Origin: Streptomyces sp. DH12
Lineage (GTDB): Bacteria; Actinomycetota; Actinomycetes; Streptomycetales; Streptomycetaceae
NCBI RefSeq assembly: GCF_020873895.1
Contig: NZ_JAHWGT010000006.1
Span: forward strand, 185,928-249,927
DNA length: 64,000 bases
Direction: 5' to 3'
A program made the translations under genes and the position numbers. Position 1 is the stretch's first letter; each line of letters opens with the position of its first letter. A model generated the notes under the pieces. It ran no database searches. It was not told the origin of the DNA and was given only the letters and a program-made list of their open reading frames with translations. This document shows positions 8,141 to 18,703 of this stretch, in pieces.

Positions 8141-8758
8141 GTGACGAATCTGAAGCCTTACGCCGCGGGTGAGCCGTCCATCGGTGGTGGCCTCGGCGAC
8201 CATGTCTACAACCGGCTGCTCGGCGAGCGGATCATCTTCCTCGGCCAGCAGGTCGACGACGACATCGCCAACAAGATCACCGCGCAGATGCTCCTCCTGG
8301 CCGCCGACCCGGACAAGGACGTCTACCTGTACATCAACAGCCCCGGCGGCTCGGTGACGGCCGGCATGGCGATCTACGACACCATGCAGTACATCCCGAA
8401 CGACGTGGTGACGATCGGGATGGGCATGGCCGCCTCCATGGGCCAGTTCCTGCTCACCGGCGGCGCGGCGGGCAAGCGCTTCGCCCTGCCGAACACCGAC
8501 ATCCTGATGCACCAGGGCTCCGCCGGCATCGGCGGCACCGCCTCCGACATCAAGATCCAGGCCGAGTACCTGCTCCGCACGAAGCGCCGCATGGCCGAGA
8601 TCACCGCGCGGCACTCGGGCCAGTCCGTCGAGACGATCATTCGCGACGGTGACCGCGACCGCTGGTTCACCGCGGAGGAGGCCAAGGAGTACGGCCTGAT
8701 CGACGAGATCATCTCCGCCGCCTCGGGCGTTCCGGGCGGTGGCGGCACCGGCGCCTGA
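8141..8758 (+). CDS. clpP1: ATP-dependent Clp protease proteolytic subunit 1
   Basis: A 205-aa serine protease subunit. The catalytic triad is Ser99 ([10 protein letters not shown]), His124 (ILMHQ) and Asp173 (GDRDRWF). The YINSPGG and YGLIDE motifs are present. It assembles with ClpP2 into the mixed barrel that ClpX or ClpC feeds. The GTG start at 8141 gives [17 protein letters not shown], the expected streptomycete N-terminal propeptide. It is 66 nt from clpP2, so the two are an operon. The upstream ClgR box indicates induction by ClgR when Clp substrates accumulate. Confidence 0.97.
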   Translation: MTNLKPYAAGEPSIGGGLGDHVYNRLLGERIIFLGQQVDDDIANKITAQMLLLAADPDKDVYLYINSPGGSVTAGMAIYDTMQYIPNDVVTIGMGMAASMGQFLLTGGAAGKRFALPNTDILMHQGSAGIGGTASDIKIQAEYLLRTKRRMAEITARHSGQSVETIIRDGDRDRWFTAEEAKEYGLIDEIISAASGVPGGGGTGA

Positions 8759-8824
8759 GCGCCCGCCCCGCCCCTGCCCTTCGAGCCCCAGCCCGTCGAA
8801 CGCCACCAGGATGGTGAACACCCC

Positions 8825-9484
8825 ATGAGCAACTTCTCCGCGAGCGGCCTCTACACCGGCCCGCAGGTGGACAGCCGCTACGTCGTCCCGCGCTTCGTCG
8901 AGCGCACCTCCCAGGGCGTGCGCGAGTACGACCCGTACGCCAAGCTCTTCGAGGAGCGCGTGATCTTCCTCGGCGTGCAGATCGACGACGCCTCCGCCAA
9001 CGACGTCATGGCGCAGCTGCTGTGCCTGGAGTCGATGGACCCCGACCGGGACATCTCGGTCTACATCAACAGCCCCGGCGGCTCCTTCACGGCGCTGACG
9101 GCGATCTACGACACGATGCAGTTCGTGAAGCCGGACATCCAGACGGTCTGCATGGGCCAGGCGGCCTCCGCCGCCGCCGTCCTGCTGGCCGCCGGCACGC
9201 CCGGCAAGCGCATGGCGCTGCCGAACGCCCGCGTGCTGATCCACCAGCCGTCCGGCGGCACCGGCCGCGAGCAGCTCTCCGACCTGGAGATCGCGGCCAA
9301 CGAGATCCTCCGCATGCGCACGCAGCTGGAGGAGATGCTGGCCAAGCACTCCAGCACCCCGATCGAGAAGATCCGTGACGACATCGAGCGTGACAAGATC
9401 CTCACGGCCGAGGACGCCCTGGCGTACGGCCTGATCGACCAGATCGTCTCGACCCGCAAGAGCACGGCGGCCGCGGCGGCCTGA
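8825..9484 (+). CDS. clpP2: ATP-dependent Clp protease proteolytic subunit 2
   Basis: A 219-aa ClpP paralogue with Ser115 ([10 protein letters not shown]), His140 (VLIHQPSGG) and Asp190 (IERDKIL). A longer N-terminal propeptide (about 40 residues) precedes the conserved [10 protein letters not shown]. It has the standard [16 protein letters not shown] region of the handle helix. It forms a hetero-tetradecamer with ClpP1. A two-tiered hairpin follows the stop codon (9496-9546) and separates it from clpX. Confidence 0.97.
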   Translation: MSNFSASGLYTGPQVDSRYVVPRFVERTSQGVREYDPYAKLFEERVIFLGVQIDDASANDVMAQLLCLESMDPDRDISVYINSPGGSFTALTAIYDTMQFVKPDIQTVCMGQAASAAAVLLAAGTPGKRMALPNARVLIHQPSGGTGREQLSDLEIAANEILRMRTQLEEMLAKHSSTPIEKIRDDIERDKILTAEDALAYGLIDQIVSTRKSTAAAAA

Positions 9485-9495
9485 CGCTCGACCTT

Positions 9496-9546
9496 CCCTT
9501 GGCACGGCCCGCCGCGGACACCCGTCCGCGCCAACCGTGCCAAGGG
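9496..9546 (+). terminator. Two-tier hairpin between clpP2 and clpX
   Basis: Outer arms 9496-9507 and 9535-9546 (12 bp, CCCTTGGCACGG and complement) are perfect. Inside is a second perfect 7-bp stem, 9513-9519 with 9524-9530, closed by a 4-nt loop. A 51-nt rod-like RNA would form 12 nt after the clpP2 stop. It could terminate, attenuate or be a processing site. Confidence 0.7.
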
Positions 9547-9641
9547 GGGCCCGAACGGGGGGCCCGGCAAGGTACCGTCGGATATGAGGCACCAGGAGTC
9601 GGCTGCGAACAAGCCGCTCCCAGGCGAAGGGGAAGCACCTC

Positions 9642-10925
<1,284 letters not shown>

Positions 10926-10939
10926 CGCGCGGCTCCACC

Positions 10940-10993
10940 ACGACGCCAGGGCGCCCGGCCGGTTCACCAACCGGCCGGGCGCCCTGGCGTCGT
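10940..10993. terminator. Bidirectional terminator with a 25-bp perfect stem
   Basis: Arms 10940-10964 and 10969-10993 are exact complements with a CACC loop. It fills the 78-bp gap between clpX and the convergent membrane-protein gene. Confidence 0.9.
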
Positions 10994-11003
10994 CCCCCCG
11001 GCG

Positions 11004-11969
11004 TCACGCCTTGACGCGGATCTCCTTGCGGAGGTCGGCGGTGATCTGCGCCGCCGCGTCCTTGCCGAGGCCGGTCGTCGCCTGGCCGGCGTAGACCATG
11101 GCGAAGGTGCTGTGGTCCGCCCACGCGCAGAACCAGTTCGTCTGGCGCTGCTTCGTCATGAGGTTCTCGCCCTCGACGGACTGGCACTTCATCACGCCGT
11201 TGAAGCCGTCCGGCTCCATCTCCTCCGGAGAGCCGACCAGCTTCGACGTGCTCTTGGTGTCCTTCTTCGCCTCCGCCTGCACGCTGGCGAAGTAGGCGTC
11301 GAGGGTCTTCTCCGGGTCGGCGATCGTGCCGTGGACACCGTTGAAGCTGACCGACTTCGCCGTCATCAGCTCCGGGGAGGCCGACGGGTTGGTCATGTCG
11401 ATCTTCTTGGGGTCGACCGTCGAGTACGAGCCCGTCACGGAGGTGCCGCCCTGGACGCCGGCCTTCTCCAGGTCCTTCACCATGCTGTCGCTGCTCGCGC
11501 CCTCCTTGGAGGAGCGCTTGTACTCGCCGAGGACCGTCTCCGGCGCGGTCAGCTTGTGCGGGCCGTCGTCCTCCAGGCCGCCGCCCAGGCCGCCGCCGAA
11601 GACGAACCACGCGCCGACGGCGAGGGCCGCGACACCCGCGGTCACCCCGATGACCAGGCCCGTCTTCTTCTTCCGCGCGGGCGGCACCGGGGCGCCCGGG
11701 TAGCCGCCCGGGCCGCCGTACTGCGGCTGCTGCGGGGGCTGGCCGTACGCGCCGGGCTGCGGCGGCTGGCCGTACGGGTGGGGCTGCTGCTGCGGGTAGC
11801 CGTAGCCGGGCTGCGGCGGCGGGGCCTGCTGCGGGTAGCCGTAGCCGGGCTGGGGCGCCTGCGGGGGCTGGCCGTAGGGGCCGGGCTGCTGCCCGTAGGG
11901 GCCCGGCTGACCGTACGGCCCCGGCTGCTGCGGCGGTCCACCGTACGGGCCCGGCTGGTTGTAGCTCAT
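11004..11969 (-). CDS. Pro/Gln/Gly/Tyr-rich single-pass membrane protein
   Basis: A 321-aa protein of unknown function. Residues 1-95 are a repetitive PGPYGQP/PGYGYPQQ region. After a basic ARKKK comes one transmembrane helix (TGLVIGVTAGVAALAVGAWFVF), then a soluble domain of about 190 residues that should lie outside the membrane. That domain has two Cys (in VMKCQSVEG and WFCAWAD) that could pair. This layout (cytoplasmic PYG-rich head, one helix, exposed domain) is common in actinobacteria. No enzyme motif is seen. The start is the ATG at 11967-11969 on the minus strand. It is divergent from valS. Confidence 0.85.
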   Translation of the reverse strand: MSYNQPGPYGGPPQQPGPYGQPGPYGQQPGPYGQPPQAPQPGYGYPQQAPPPQPGYGYPQQQPHPYGQPPQPGAYGQPPQQPQYGGPGGYPGAPVPPARKKKTGLVIGVTAGVAALAVGAWFVFGGGLGGGLEDDGPHKLTAPETVLGEYKRSSKEGASSDSMVKDLEKAGVQGGTSVTGSYSTVDPKKIDMTNPSASPELMTAKSVSFNGVHGTIADPEKTLDAYFASVQAEAKKDTKSTSKLVGSPEEMEPDGFNGVMKCQSVEGENLMTKQRQTNWFCAWADHSTFAMVYAGQATTGLGKDAAAQITADLRKEIRVKA

Positions 11970-12095
11970 CGAAGGGTTCCCCCATCCAGACGTTTATGCG
12001 TTCCCCACATAGTGGCCGAAGCAGGCCCCTCCCAGGCCGCCGGGGTGCGCACCATCACGGAACATTCCCGTTTCAGTACGCGCCTGTGACACCTC

Positions 12096-12101
12096 TAAAC
12101 T
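12096..12101 (+). promoter_or_regulatory. -10-like hexamer TAAACT, probable leaderless valS start
   Basis: TAAACT is followed by 6 nt and the GTG start at 12108. The gap has no ribosome-binding sequence, so the transcript probably begins at the start codon. Confidence 0.5.
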
Positions 12102-12107
12102 GGCCCG

Positions 12108-14729
12108 GTGACCGAGAACACTCAGCAGCAGCCAGCATCCGTCCCCGAACTGCCGACCCAGTACGCGCCGGCCGAGGTAGAGGGGAAGCTGTACGAGCGC
12201 TGGGTGGAGCGCGGTTACTTCACGGCCGAGGCGACGAGCTCCAAGCCCGCCTACACCATCGTCATCCCGCCGCCGAACGTCACCGGCAGCCTCCACCTGG
12301 GCCACGCCTTCCAGCACACCCTCATGGACGCCCTCACCCGCCGCAAGCGCATGCAGGGGTACGAGGCGCTGTGGCTGCCCGGCATGGACCACGCCGGCAT
12401 CGCCACCCAGAACAAGGTCGAGCAGCAGCTCGCCGAGGAGGGCAAGTCCCGCCACGACCTGGGCCGCGAGGAGTTCGTCCGGCGGGTGTGGCAGTGGAAG
12501 GAGGAGTACGGCGGCAGGATCCTCGGCCAGATGCGCCGCCTCGGCGACGGCGTCGACTGGTCGCGCGAGCGGTTCACCATGGACGAGGGCCTGTCGAAGG
12601 CCGTCCAGACCATCTTCAAGAAGCTCTACGACGACGAGCTGATCTACCGCGCCGAGCGCATCATCAACTGGTGCCCGCGCTGCCTGACCGCCATCTCGGA
12701 CATCGAGGTGGAGTACCAGGAGGACGACGGCGAGCTCGTCTCCATCCGGTACGGCGAGGGTGAGGACAGCCTCGTCGTCGCCACCACCCGCGCCGAGACG
12801 ATGCTCGGCGACACGGCCGTCGCCGTCCACCCGGACGACGAGCGGTACCGGCACCTCGTCGGCAAGCGCATCAAGCTGCCGCTGACGGACCGTACGATCC
12901 CCGTCGTCGCCGACGCGCACGTCGACCCGGAGTTCGGCACCGGCGCGGTCAAGGTCACCCCGGCCCACGATCCGAACGACTTCGCCATCGGCCAGCGCCA
13001 CGGCCTGGAGTCGCTGACCATCATGGACGAGCGCGGCGTCATCACCGTCCACGGCCCCTTCCAGGGCCTGGACCGGTTCGAGGCGCGCTCCTCCGTCGTC
13101 GGCGCGCTGCGCGAGCAGGGCCGGATCGTCGCCGAGAAGCGGCCGTACGTCCACTCCGTGGGCCACTGCTCCCGCTGCCGGACCACCGTCGAGCCGCGCC
13201 TGTCGATGCAGTGGTGGGTCAAGGTCGCCCCGCTCGCCCAGGCCGCCGGCGACGCCGTCCGCGACGGCCGGGTCAGGATCCACCCGGAGGACATGTCGAA
13301 GCGGTACTTCGACTGGGTCGACAACATGCACGACTGGTGCATCTCGCGCCAGCTGTGGTGGGGCCACCGCATCCCCGTCTGGTACGGGCCGAACGGCGAG
13401 GTCGTCTGCGTCGGACCCGACGACGAGGCCCCGACGGGCGAGGGCTGGACGCAGGACACCGACGTCCTCGACACGTGGTTCTCCTCCGGCCTGTGGCCGT
13501 TCTCCACGCTGGGCTGGCCGGAGCACACCCCGGACCTGGAGAAGTTCTACGCGACCGACGTGCTGCTCACGGGCCACGACATCATCTTCTTCTGGGTCGC
13601 CCGGATGATGATGTTCGGCCTGTACGCCATGGACGGCGAGCCCCCCTTCAAGACCATCGCGCTGACCGGCCTCGTCCGCGACGAGCGCGGCAAGAAGATG
13701 TCGAAGTCCTTCGGCAACGTCGTCGACCCGCTGGACTGGATGGACGCGTACGGCTCCGACGCCGTCCGCTTCACCCTCGCCCGCGGCGCCAACCCCGGCA
13801 CCGACGTCCCGATCGGCGAGGACTGGGTGCAGGCCTCCCGGAACTTCGCCAACAAGATCTGGAACGCCACCCGCTTCGCGCTGATGAACGGCGCGACGGT
13901 CGAGGGCCCCCTGCCCGAGCCGTCGCGGATGTCCGCCACGGACCGGTGGATCCTCTCCCGCCTGAACAAGACGGTCGCCGAAGTCGACGCGTACTACGAG
14001 GACTTCGAGTTCGCGAAGCTCTCCGACGCGCTCTACCACTTCGCGTGGGACGAGGTCTTCGACTGGTACGTCGAGCTGTCGAAGACGACGTTCTTCGCGG
14101 GCGGCGAGCAGGCCCGGGTCTCCGGCCGGGTCCTCGGCGAGGTCCTCGACGTGATGCTGCGCCTGCTGCACCCCGTCGTCCCCTTCGTCACCGACACCCT
14201 GTGGACGACGCTCACGGGCGGCGAGTCCCTCGTCGTCGCCGACTGGCCGCGCGACAGCGGCTTCCGCGACGACGTGGCCGAGCGCGAGATCGAACTCGTC
14301 CAGCGCGTCGTCACCGAGGTCCGCCGCTTCCGCTCCGACCAGGGCCTCCAGCCCGGCCAGAAGGTCCCGGCCCGCCTCGACCTCGCCGGTACGGCGCTCG
14401 CCCCGCACGAGGCGGCCATCCGCCAGCTGCTGCGCCTCCAGCCGGAGGGCGAGGGCTTCCACGCCACCGCCTCCCTGCCGGTCGCCGGCGCCACGGTCGC
14501 GCTCGACCTGTCGGGCACCATCGACGTCGCCGCGGAGCGCAAGCGCCTGGCGAAGGACCTGGCGGCGGCCGAGAAGGAGCGGGCCCAGGCGCAGGCGAAA
14601 CTCGGCAACGAGGCGTTCCTCGCCAAGGCGCCCGACCAGGTCGTCGAGAAGATCCGCACGCGGCTCGCCCAGGCGGACGAGGACATCGCCCGCATCGGCG
14701 GCCAGCTGGCGAACCTGCCGCAGGGCTGA
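12108..14729 (+). CDS. valS: Valyl-tRNA synthetase
   Basis: An 873-aa class I aminoacyl-tRNA synthetase. HLGH (residues 63-66, within [13 protein letters not shown]) and KMSKS (530-534) are the ATP-binding signatures. The CP1 editing domain lies between about 190 and 340, and the C-terminal coiled-coil arm ([23 protein letters not shown]) is present, as expected for ValRS. The GTG start is supported by the N-terminus and by the preceding TAAACT with no Shine-Dalgarno sequence. No T-box leader is seen. folC follows after about 115 nt with its own -10-like element. Confidence 0.98.
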   Translation: MTENTQQQPASVPELPTQYAPAEVEGKLYERWVERGYFTAEATSSKPAYTIVIPPPNVTGSLHLGHAFQHTLMDALTRRKRMQGYEALWLPGMDHAGIATQNKVEQQLAEEGKSRHDLGREEFVRRVWQWKEEYGGRILGQMRRLGDGVDWSRERFTMDEGLSKAVQTIFKKLYDDELIYRAERIINWCPRCLTAISDIEVEYQEDDGELVSIRYGEGEDSLVVATTRAETMLGDTAVAVHPDDERYRHLVGKRIKLPLTDRTIPVVADAHVDPEFGTGAVKVTPAHDPNDFAIGQRHGLESLTIMDERGVITVHGPFQGLDRFEARSSVVGALREQGRIVAEKRPYVHSVGHCSRCRTTVEPRLSMQWWVKVAPLAQAAGDAVRDGRVRIHPEDMSKRYFDWVDNMHDWCISRQLWWGHRIPVWYGPNGEVVCVGPDDEAPTGEGWTQDTDVLDTWFSSGLWPFSTLGWPEHTPDLEKFYATDVLLTGHDIIFFWVARMMMFGLYAMDGEPPFKTIALTGLVRDERGKKMSKSFGNVVDPLDWMDAYGSDAVRFTLARGANPGTDVPIGEDWVQASRNFANKIWNATRFALMNGATVEGPLPEPSRMSATDRWILSRLNKTVAEVDAYYEDFEFAKLSDALYHFAWDEVFDWYVELSKTTFFAGGEQARVSGRVLGEVLDVMLRLLHPVVPFVTDTLWTTLTGGESLVVADWPRDSGFRDDVAEREIELVQRVVTEVRRFRSDQGLQPGQKVPARLDLAGTALAPHEAAIRQLLRLQPEGEGFHATASLPVAGATVALDLSGTIDVAAERKRLAKDLAAAEKERAQAQAKLGNEAFLAKAPDQVVEKIRTRLAQADEDIARIGGQLANLPQG

Positions 14730-14830
14730 CCCGCCCGCCCCGAGGGCCCCGCCGGCCGCACGGCCGCGGGGCCCTCGCGGGTCTGGCGCCCAGTGCGCGG
14801 GTCCGGCCGGACCGCGGCGGCGGCGCTCCG

Positions 14831-14836
14831 TAGACT
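14831..14836 (+). promoter_or_regulatory. -10-like hexamer TAGACT, probable leaderless folC start
   Basis: TAGACT is followed by 7 nt and the GTG at 14844. There is no ribosome-binding sequence. Confidence 0.45.
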
Positions 14837-14843
14837 GGACGGC

Positions 14844-16385
14844 GTGAGTGAGCAGCCCTCGTCCAGCGACCCCAGCGACCACCCGACCGGCGACGCCTTC
14901 GACGCCTCCGACGACTTCGACGGCATCGTCGGCGCGGAGACCGAGCGAGACCCCGACCTGGCGGTGATCGAGGCGGGCAGCCGCACCCTGCGCGCCCAGT
15001 CCGGCCCGCCCGAGGGGGACCCCGTGCCGACCCGGCCCACCGACCCCGAGGTCGACGCCGCGCTGCGCGAGGTCGAGCAGGAGCTCTCGACCCGCTGGGG
15101 CGAGACGAAGTTGGAGCCGTCCGTCCGGCGGATCGCCGCCCTCATGGACGTCCTCGGCGACCCGCAGCGCGCCTACCCCTCCCTCCACATCACCGGGACC
15201 AACGGCAAGACGTCCACGGCCCGCATGATCGAGGCGCTGCTCGGCGCGTTCGACCTGCGCACCGGCCGCTACACCTCGCCGCACGTCCAGATGATCACCG
15301 AGCGGATCAGCCTCGACGGCGCCCCCATCAGCGCCGAGCGGTTCGTCGAGGCGTACCGGGACGTCCAGCCGTACCTCGACCTGGTCGACGGCAGCCAGGA
15401 GTACCGGCTGTCGTTCTTCGAGGTCCTCACCGCGATGGCGTACGCCGCCTTCGCCGACGCCCCGGTCGACGCGGCCGTCGTCGAGGTGGGCATGGGCGGC
15501 ACCTGGGACGCGACGAACGTCATCGACGCCTCCGTCGCCGTCGTCACGCCGATCTCCCTGGACCACACCGACCGGCTCGGTTCGACCACCGCGGAGATCG
15601 CCGGCGAGAAGGCCGGCGTCATCAAGGAGGGCGCCACCGTCATCCTGGCGCAGCAGCCGGTGGACGCGGCGCAGGTGCTGCTGAAGAAGGCCGTGGACGT
15701 CGACGCGACCGTCGCCCGCGAGGGCATGGAGTTCGGCGTCGTCTCCCGCGAGGTCGCCGTCGGCGGCCAGCTGCTGACGCTGCGCGGCCTCGGCGGCGAG
15801 TACGACGGCGTGTTCCTGCCGCTGTACGGCGCCCACCAGGCCCACAACGCCGCGGTGGCGCTCGCCGCGGTCGAGGCGTTCTTCGGGATCGGCGCCCAGC
15901 ACGCCCGCCCGCTGGACGTCGACATCGTCCGCAAGGCGTTCGCGTCGGTGGCGTCGCCGGGCCGCCTGGAGGTCGTCCGGCGCAGCCCGACCGTCGTCCT
16001 CGACGCCGCGCACAACCCCGCCGGGGCGCGGGCCGCCGCGGACGGCGTGCGGGAGGCGTTCGGCTTCTCCCGGCTCATCGGCGTGGTCGGCGCGAGCGCG
16101 GACAAGGACGTGCGCGGGCTGCTCGAAGCCTTCGAGCCGATCTTCGCGGAGGTCGTCGTCACGGCGAACTCCACCCCCCGCGCCATGGACCCCGACGCCC
16201 TCGCCGCGGTGGCGGTGGAGGTCTTCGGCGAGGAGCGGGTCGTCGTCGAGCCGCGCCTCGACGACGCCCTGGAGGCGGCGATCACGCTCGCCGAGGAGGA
16301 GGGCGAGTTCGCGGGCGCGGGTGTGCTGGTGACGGGTTCGGTGATCACGGTCGGGGAAGCCCGGCTGCTCCTGCGGAAGGGCTGA
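14844..16385 (+). CDS. folC: Bifunctional folylpolyglutamate/dihydrofolate synthase
   Basis: A 513-aa Mur-ligase-family enzyme that adds glutamate to folates. The ATP loop ITGTNGKTSTA is at about residue 116-124, with SPHVQMITERI and the second Mur motif (VDAAVVEVGMGGTWDATN) following. LDAAHNPAG is the C-terminal-domain signature. The first 65 residues are an acidic extension (SDPSDHPTGDAFDASDDFDGI) not found in Escherichia coli FolC. GTG 14844 is chosen because it follows TAGACT at 7 nt; the conserved domain begins only near residue 70. DUF4233 follows after 4 nt. Confidence 0.95.
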   Translation: MSEQPSSSDPSDHPTGDAFDASDDFDGIVGAETERDPDLAVIEAGSRTLRAQSGPPEGDPVPTRPTDPEVDAALREVEQELSTRWGETKLEPSVRRIAALMDVLGDPQRAYPSLHITGTNGKTSTARMIEALLGAFDLRTGRYTSPHVQMITERISLDGAPISAERFVEAYRDVQPYLDLVDGSQEYRLSFFEVLTAMAYAAFADAPVDAAVVEVGMGGTWDATNVIDASVAVVTPISLDHTDRLGSTTAEIAGEKAGVIKEGATVILAQQPVDAAQVLLKKAVDVDATVAREGMEFGVVSREVAVGGQLLTLRGLGGEYDGVFLPLYGAHQAHNAAVALAAVEAFFGIGAQHARPLDVDIVRKAFASVASPGRLEVVRRSPTVVLDAAHNPAGARAAADGVREAFGFSRLIGVVGASADKDVRGLLEAFEPIFAEVVVTANSTPRAMDPDALAAVAVEVFGEERVVVEPRLDDALEAAITLAEEEGEFAGAGVLVTGSVITVGEARLLLRKG

Positions 16386-16389
16386 CACG

Positions 16390-16737
16390 ATGCGTACGCT
16401 CTGCGCCTCGACACTGATCGGCGAGTTCTTCGTCATCGGTTTCGCCGGGCTGGTGGCCATGAAGGACGACAGCCTCGCCACGGGCACCGTATGGGCCGTG
16501 TGCGGCGTCGCGATGCTGCTCTGCGTCCTGCTGTGCGGGATGCTCACCCGACCGGGCGGCGTCCAGCTGGGTTGGGCGCTGCAGATCGCCCTCGTGGCGA
16601 GCGGCTTCGTCGTGCCGATCATGTTCTTCCTCGGCCTGCTCTTCGCCGGGCTGTGGTGGGCGTCGATCCACTACGGCCGCCGGATCGACGAGGCGAAGGC
16701 CCGCTGGGCGTCGGCGCAGGCCGCCGAGGCCCCGTAG
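16390..16737 (+). CDS. DUF4233 membrane protein
   Basis: A 115-aa protein with three to four transmembrane helices (TLIGEFFVIGFAGLVAM, VWAVCGVAMLLCVLLCGML, LQIALVASGFVVPIMFFLGLLFAGLWW). It has the conserved short tail IHYGRRIDEAKARW. DUF4233 proteins sit immediately after folC across actinobacteria. The function is unknown. The 4-nt gap to folC indicates co-translation. The stop codon is the first bases of a terminator hairpin. Confidence 0.9.
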   Translation: MRTLCASTLIGEFFVIGFAGLVAMKDDSLATGTVWAVCGVAMLLCVLLCGMLTRPGGVQLGWALQIALVASGFVVPIMFFLGLLFAGLWWASIHYGRRIDEAKARWASAQAAEAP

Positions 16738-16790
16738 GGGGTGTCTCGTCGATCATGCCGGGAGCCCGGCGTGATCGACGAGACACCCCC
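16737..16790. terminator. Terminator of the folC operon, overlapping the stop codon
   Basis: Arms 16737-16755 and 16772-16790 are 19-bp perfect complements, and six further inner pairs follow a G-U. The first G of the stem is the last base of the TAG stop of the DUF4233 gene. Confidence 0.85.
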
Positions 16791-16945
16791 TGGCGCCGCC
16801 GCCCGCGGACCGGCCGGCGGCCGTGCGGCGGGCCGGCGTCCGGGCCCCGCGGGCCGTATACGCCAGGCGGGTGCCGGGGCGCCGATCACACCGGGTAACC
16901 TCGGGCGGAACCGCACACCGCCCGGCCTGCAAGGAGCCGCACACC

Positions 16946-17359
16946 ATGACCGAGCGCACGCTCGTCCTGCTCAAGCCCGACGCCGTCCGCCGTGGCCTGA
17001 TCGGCGAGATCATCGGCCGTTTCGAGCGCAAGGCCGGCTGGAGCATCACCGCGCTGGAGCTGCGCACCCTGGACCAGGAGACGCTGGAGCAGCACTACGG
17101 CGAGCACCAGGGCAAGCCCTTCTACGAGCCGCTCGTCGCCTTCATGTCCTCCGGCCCCGTCGTCGCGCTGGTCGTCGAGGGCGAGCGGGTCATCGAGGGC
17201 GTGCGCCGGCTGGCCGGCCCGACCGACCCGATCGCCGCGGCGCCCGGCTCCATCCGGGGGGACTACGGCACGATCGTCCGCGAGAACCTGATCCACGCCT
17301 CGGACTCCGAGGAGTCCGCCATTCGGGAACTGAAGCTTTTCTTCCCGGGTCTTTCCTGA
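16946..17359 (+). CDS. ndk: Nucleoside diphosphate kinase
   Basis: A 137-aa enzyme of standard length. TLVLLKPDAV holds the conserved N-terminal Lys, and His117 in ENLIHASDSEESA is the phospho-accepting histidine. It balances NTP pools by transferring gamma-phosphate between nucleotides in the cytosol. ATG 16946 follows AAGGAG at about 16931. A -10-like TAACCT is at 16896-16901. A hairpin at 17391-17418 terminates it before mreB. Confidence 0.98.
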   Translation: MTERTLVLLKPDAVRRGLIGEIIGRFERKAGWSITALELRTLDQETLEQHYGEHQGKPFYEPLVAFMSSGPVVALVVEGERVIEGVRRLAGPTDPIAAAPGSIRGDYGTIVRENLIHASDSEESAIRELKLFFPGLS

Positions 17360-17390
17360 CCTGCGGTCAGCCATACAGCGCTCTCGCCCT

Positions 17391-17418
17391 GGGGCGACCG
17401 ATGGAATTCGGTCGCCCC
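17391..17418 (+). terminator. Terminator of ndk
   Basis: Arms 17391-17401 and 17408-17418 are perfect 11-bp complements with a 6-nt loop, about 31 nt after the ndk stop. Confidence 0.7.
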
Positions 17419-17618
17419 CCGGCATATGACGACGATGATCGGGAACGCATCGGTCCGACACCTCGTCACCTATACAGAGGCGGACCACCGCGCGGTGTTC
17501 GCGTAGGCGGCACTACGATGGAATCCTCCGCTCCACACGAACCAGCGCGCCGTCCTGAGAAGCCGTCAACGCTCTATGGGAAGGCCCGACGCTCCTCATG
17601 GGAAACAAGGGGAACTCT

Positions 17619-18638
17619 ATGTCGTTCATCGGCCGTGACATGGCTGTCGACCTCGGGACCGCCAACACGCTGGTGTACGTCAGGGGTCGCGGCATCGTCC
17701 TCAACGAGCCGTCGGTCGTCGCCATCAACACCAACACCGGTGGCATCCTGGCGGTCGGCGCGGAAGCGAAGAAGATGATCGGCCGGACCCCCGGCAACAT
17801 CGTCGCCGTACGGCCGCTGAAGGACGGCGTGATCGCCGACTTCGAGATCACCGAGCGGATGCTCCGCTACTTCATCCTGAAAATCCACAAGCGCCGCTAT
17901 CTGGCCCGCCCCCGGGTCGTCGTCTGCGTGCCCTCCGGCATCACCGGCGTCGAGCGCCGCGCCGTGATCGAGGCGTCGACGCAGGCCGGCGCCCGCCAGG
18001 TGCACATCATCGAGGAGCCCATGGCCGCCGCCATCGGCTCCGGCCTGCCCGTGCACGAGGCCACCGGCAACATGGTGGTCGACATCGGCGGCGGCACCAC
18101 GGAGGTCGCCGTGATCTCCCTCGGCGGAATCGTCACGGCACAGTCCATCCGCGTCGCCGGCGACGAGCTGGACAACGCGATCATCCAGCACATCAAGAAG
18201 GAGTACAGCCTCCTCCTCGGTGAGCGCACCGCCGAACAGATCAAGATCACCATCGGTTCGGCGCACGACCTCGGCGAGGACGAGCACACCGAGATCCGCG
18301 GTCGCGACCTCGTCTCCGGCCTGCCGAAGACCGTCGTCATCTCGGCCGGCGAGGTCCGCAAGGCCATCGAGGAACCGGTCAACGCCATCGTCGACGCCGT
18401 GAAGACCACCCTCGACAAGTGCCCCCCGGAGCTCTCCGGCGACGTCATGGACCGCGGCATCGTCCTCACCGGCGGCGGCGCCCTGCTGCGCGGCCTCGAC
18501 GAGCGGCTGCGCCGCGAGACGGGCATGCCGATCCACATCGCCGAGGACCCCCTCGACTCCGTGGCCCTCGGCTCGGGCAAGTGCGTGGAGGAGTTCGAGG
18601 CGCTCCAGCAGGTCCTGGACGCCCAGCCCCGCAGGTAA
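17619..18638 (+). CDS. mreB: Rod-shape/sporulation actin MreB
   Basis: A 339-aa bacterial actin. The phosphate-1 loop [14 protein letters not shown], phosphate-2 [16 protein letters not shown] and adenosine motif [16 protein letters not shown] are all present. In streptomycetes MreB works in aerial hyphae and spore-wall thickening rather than vegetative rod growth. An upstream in-frame ATG at 17598 exists, but AAGGGG at 17607-17612 sits 6 nt before ATG 17619, so I prefer the shorter form starting [13 protein letters not shown]. It heads the mreB-mreC-mreD-pbp2-rodA cluster. Confidence 0.97.
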   Translation: MSFIGRDMAVDLGTANTLVYVRGRGIVLNEPSVVAINTNTGGILAVGAEAKKMIGRTPGNIVAVRPLKDGVIADFEITERMLRYFILKIHKRRYLARPRVVVCVPSGITGVERRAVIEASTQAGARQVHIIEEPMAAAIGSGLPVHEATGNMVVDIGGGTTEVAVISLGGIVTAQSIRVAGDELDNAIIQHIKKEYSLLLGERTAEQIKITIGSAHDLGEDEHTEIRGRDLVSGLPKTVVISAGEVRKAIEEPVNAIVDAVKTTLDKCPPELSGDVMDRGIVLTGGGALLRGLDERLRRETGMPIHIAEDPLDSVALGSGKCVEEFEALQQVLDAQPRR

Positions 18639-18651
18639 CGGCCCACGCCGG

Positions 18652-18687
18652 TCAGCCGTACGGGTGCTGTCGGACCCGTACGGCTGA
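18652..18687 (+). terminator. Hairpin between mreB and mreC
   Basis: Arms 18652-18664 and 18675-18687 are exact 13-bp complements with a 10-nt loop, 14 nt after the mreB stop. It probably reduces read-through so that mreB is made in excess of mreCD. A TATAAC hexamer at 18695-18700 could be a promoter for mreC. Confidence 0.65.
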
Positions 18688-18703
18688 TCGTTGGTATAAC
18701 GGC

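Noticed and set aside
11970-12107. T-box leader for valS
   Set aside because: Only about 138 bp lie between the divergent genes, with no specifier-loop or T-box motif, and valS appears leaderless.
11994-16622. Long minus-strand open frame (1542 codons) opposite valS and folC
   Set aside because: A shadow of the third-position GC bias of valS/folC, which carry complete active-site motifs on the plus strand.
17497-17510. ClgR-like GTTCGC ... GCG upstream of mreB
   Set aside because: The spacing is 4 nt, not 5, and MreB is not a known ClgR target.
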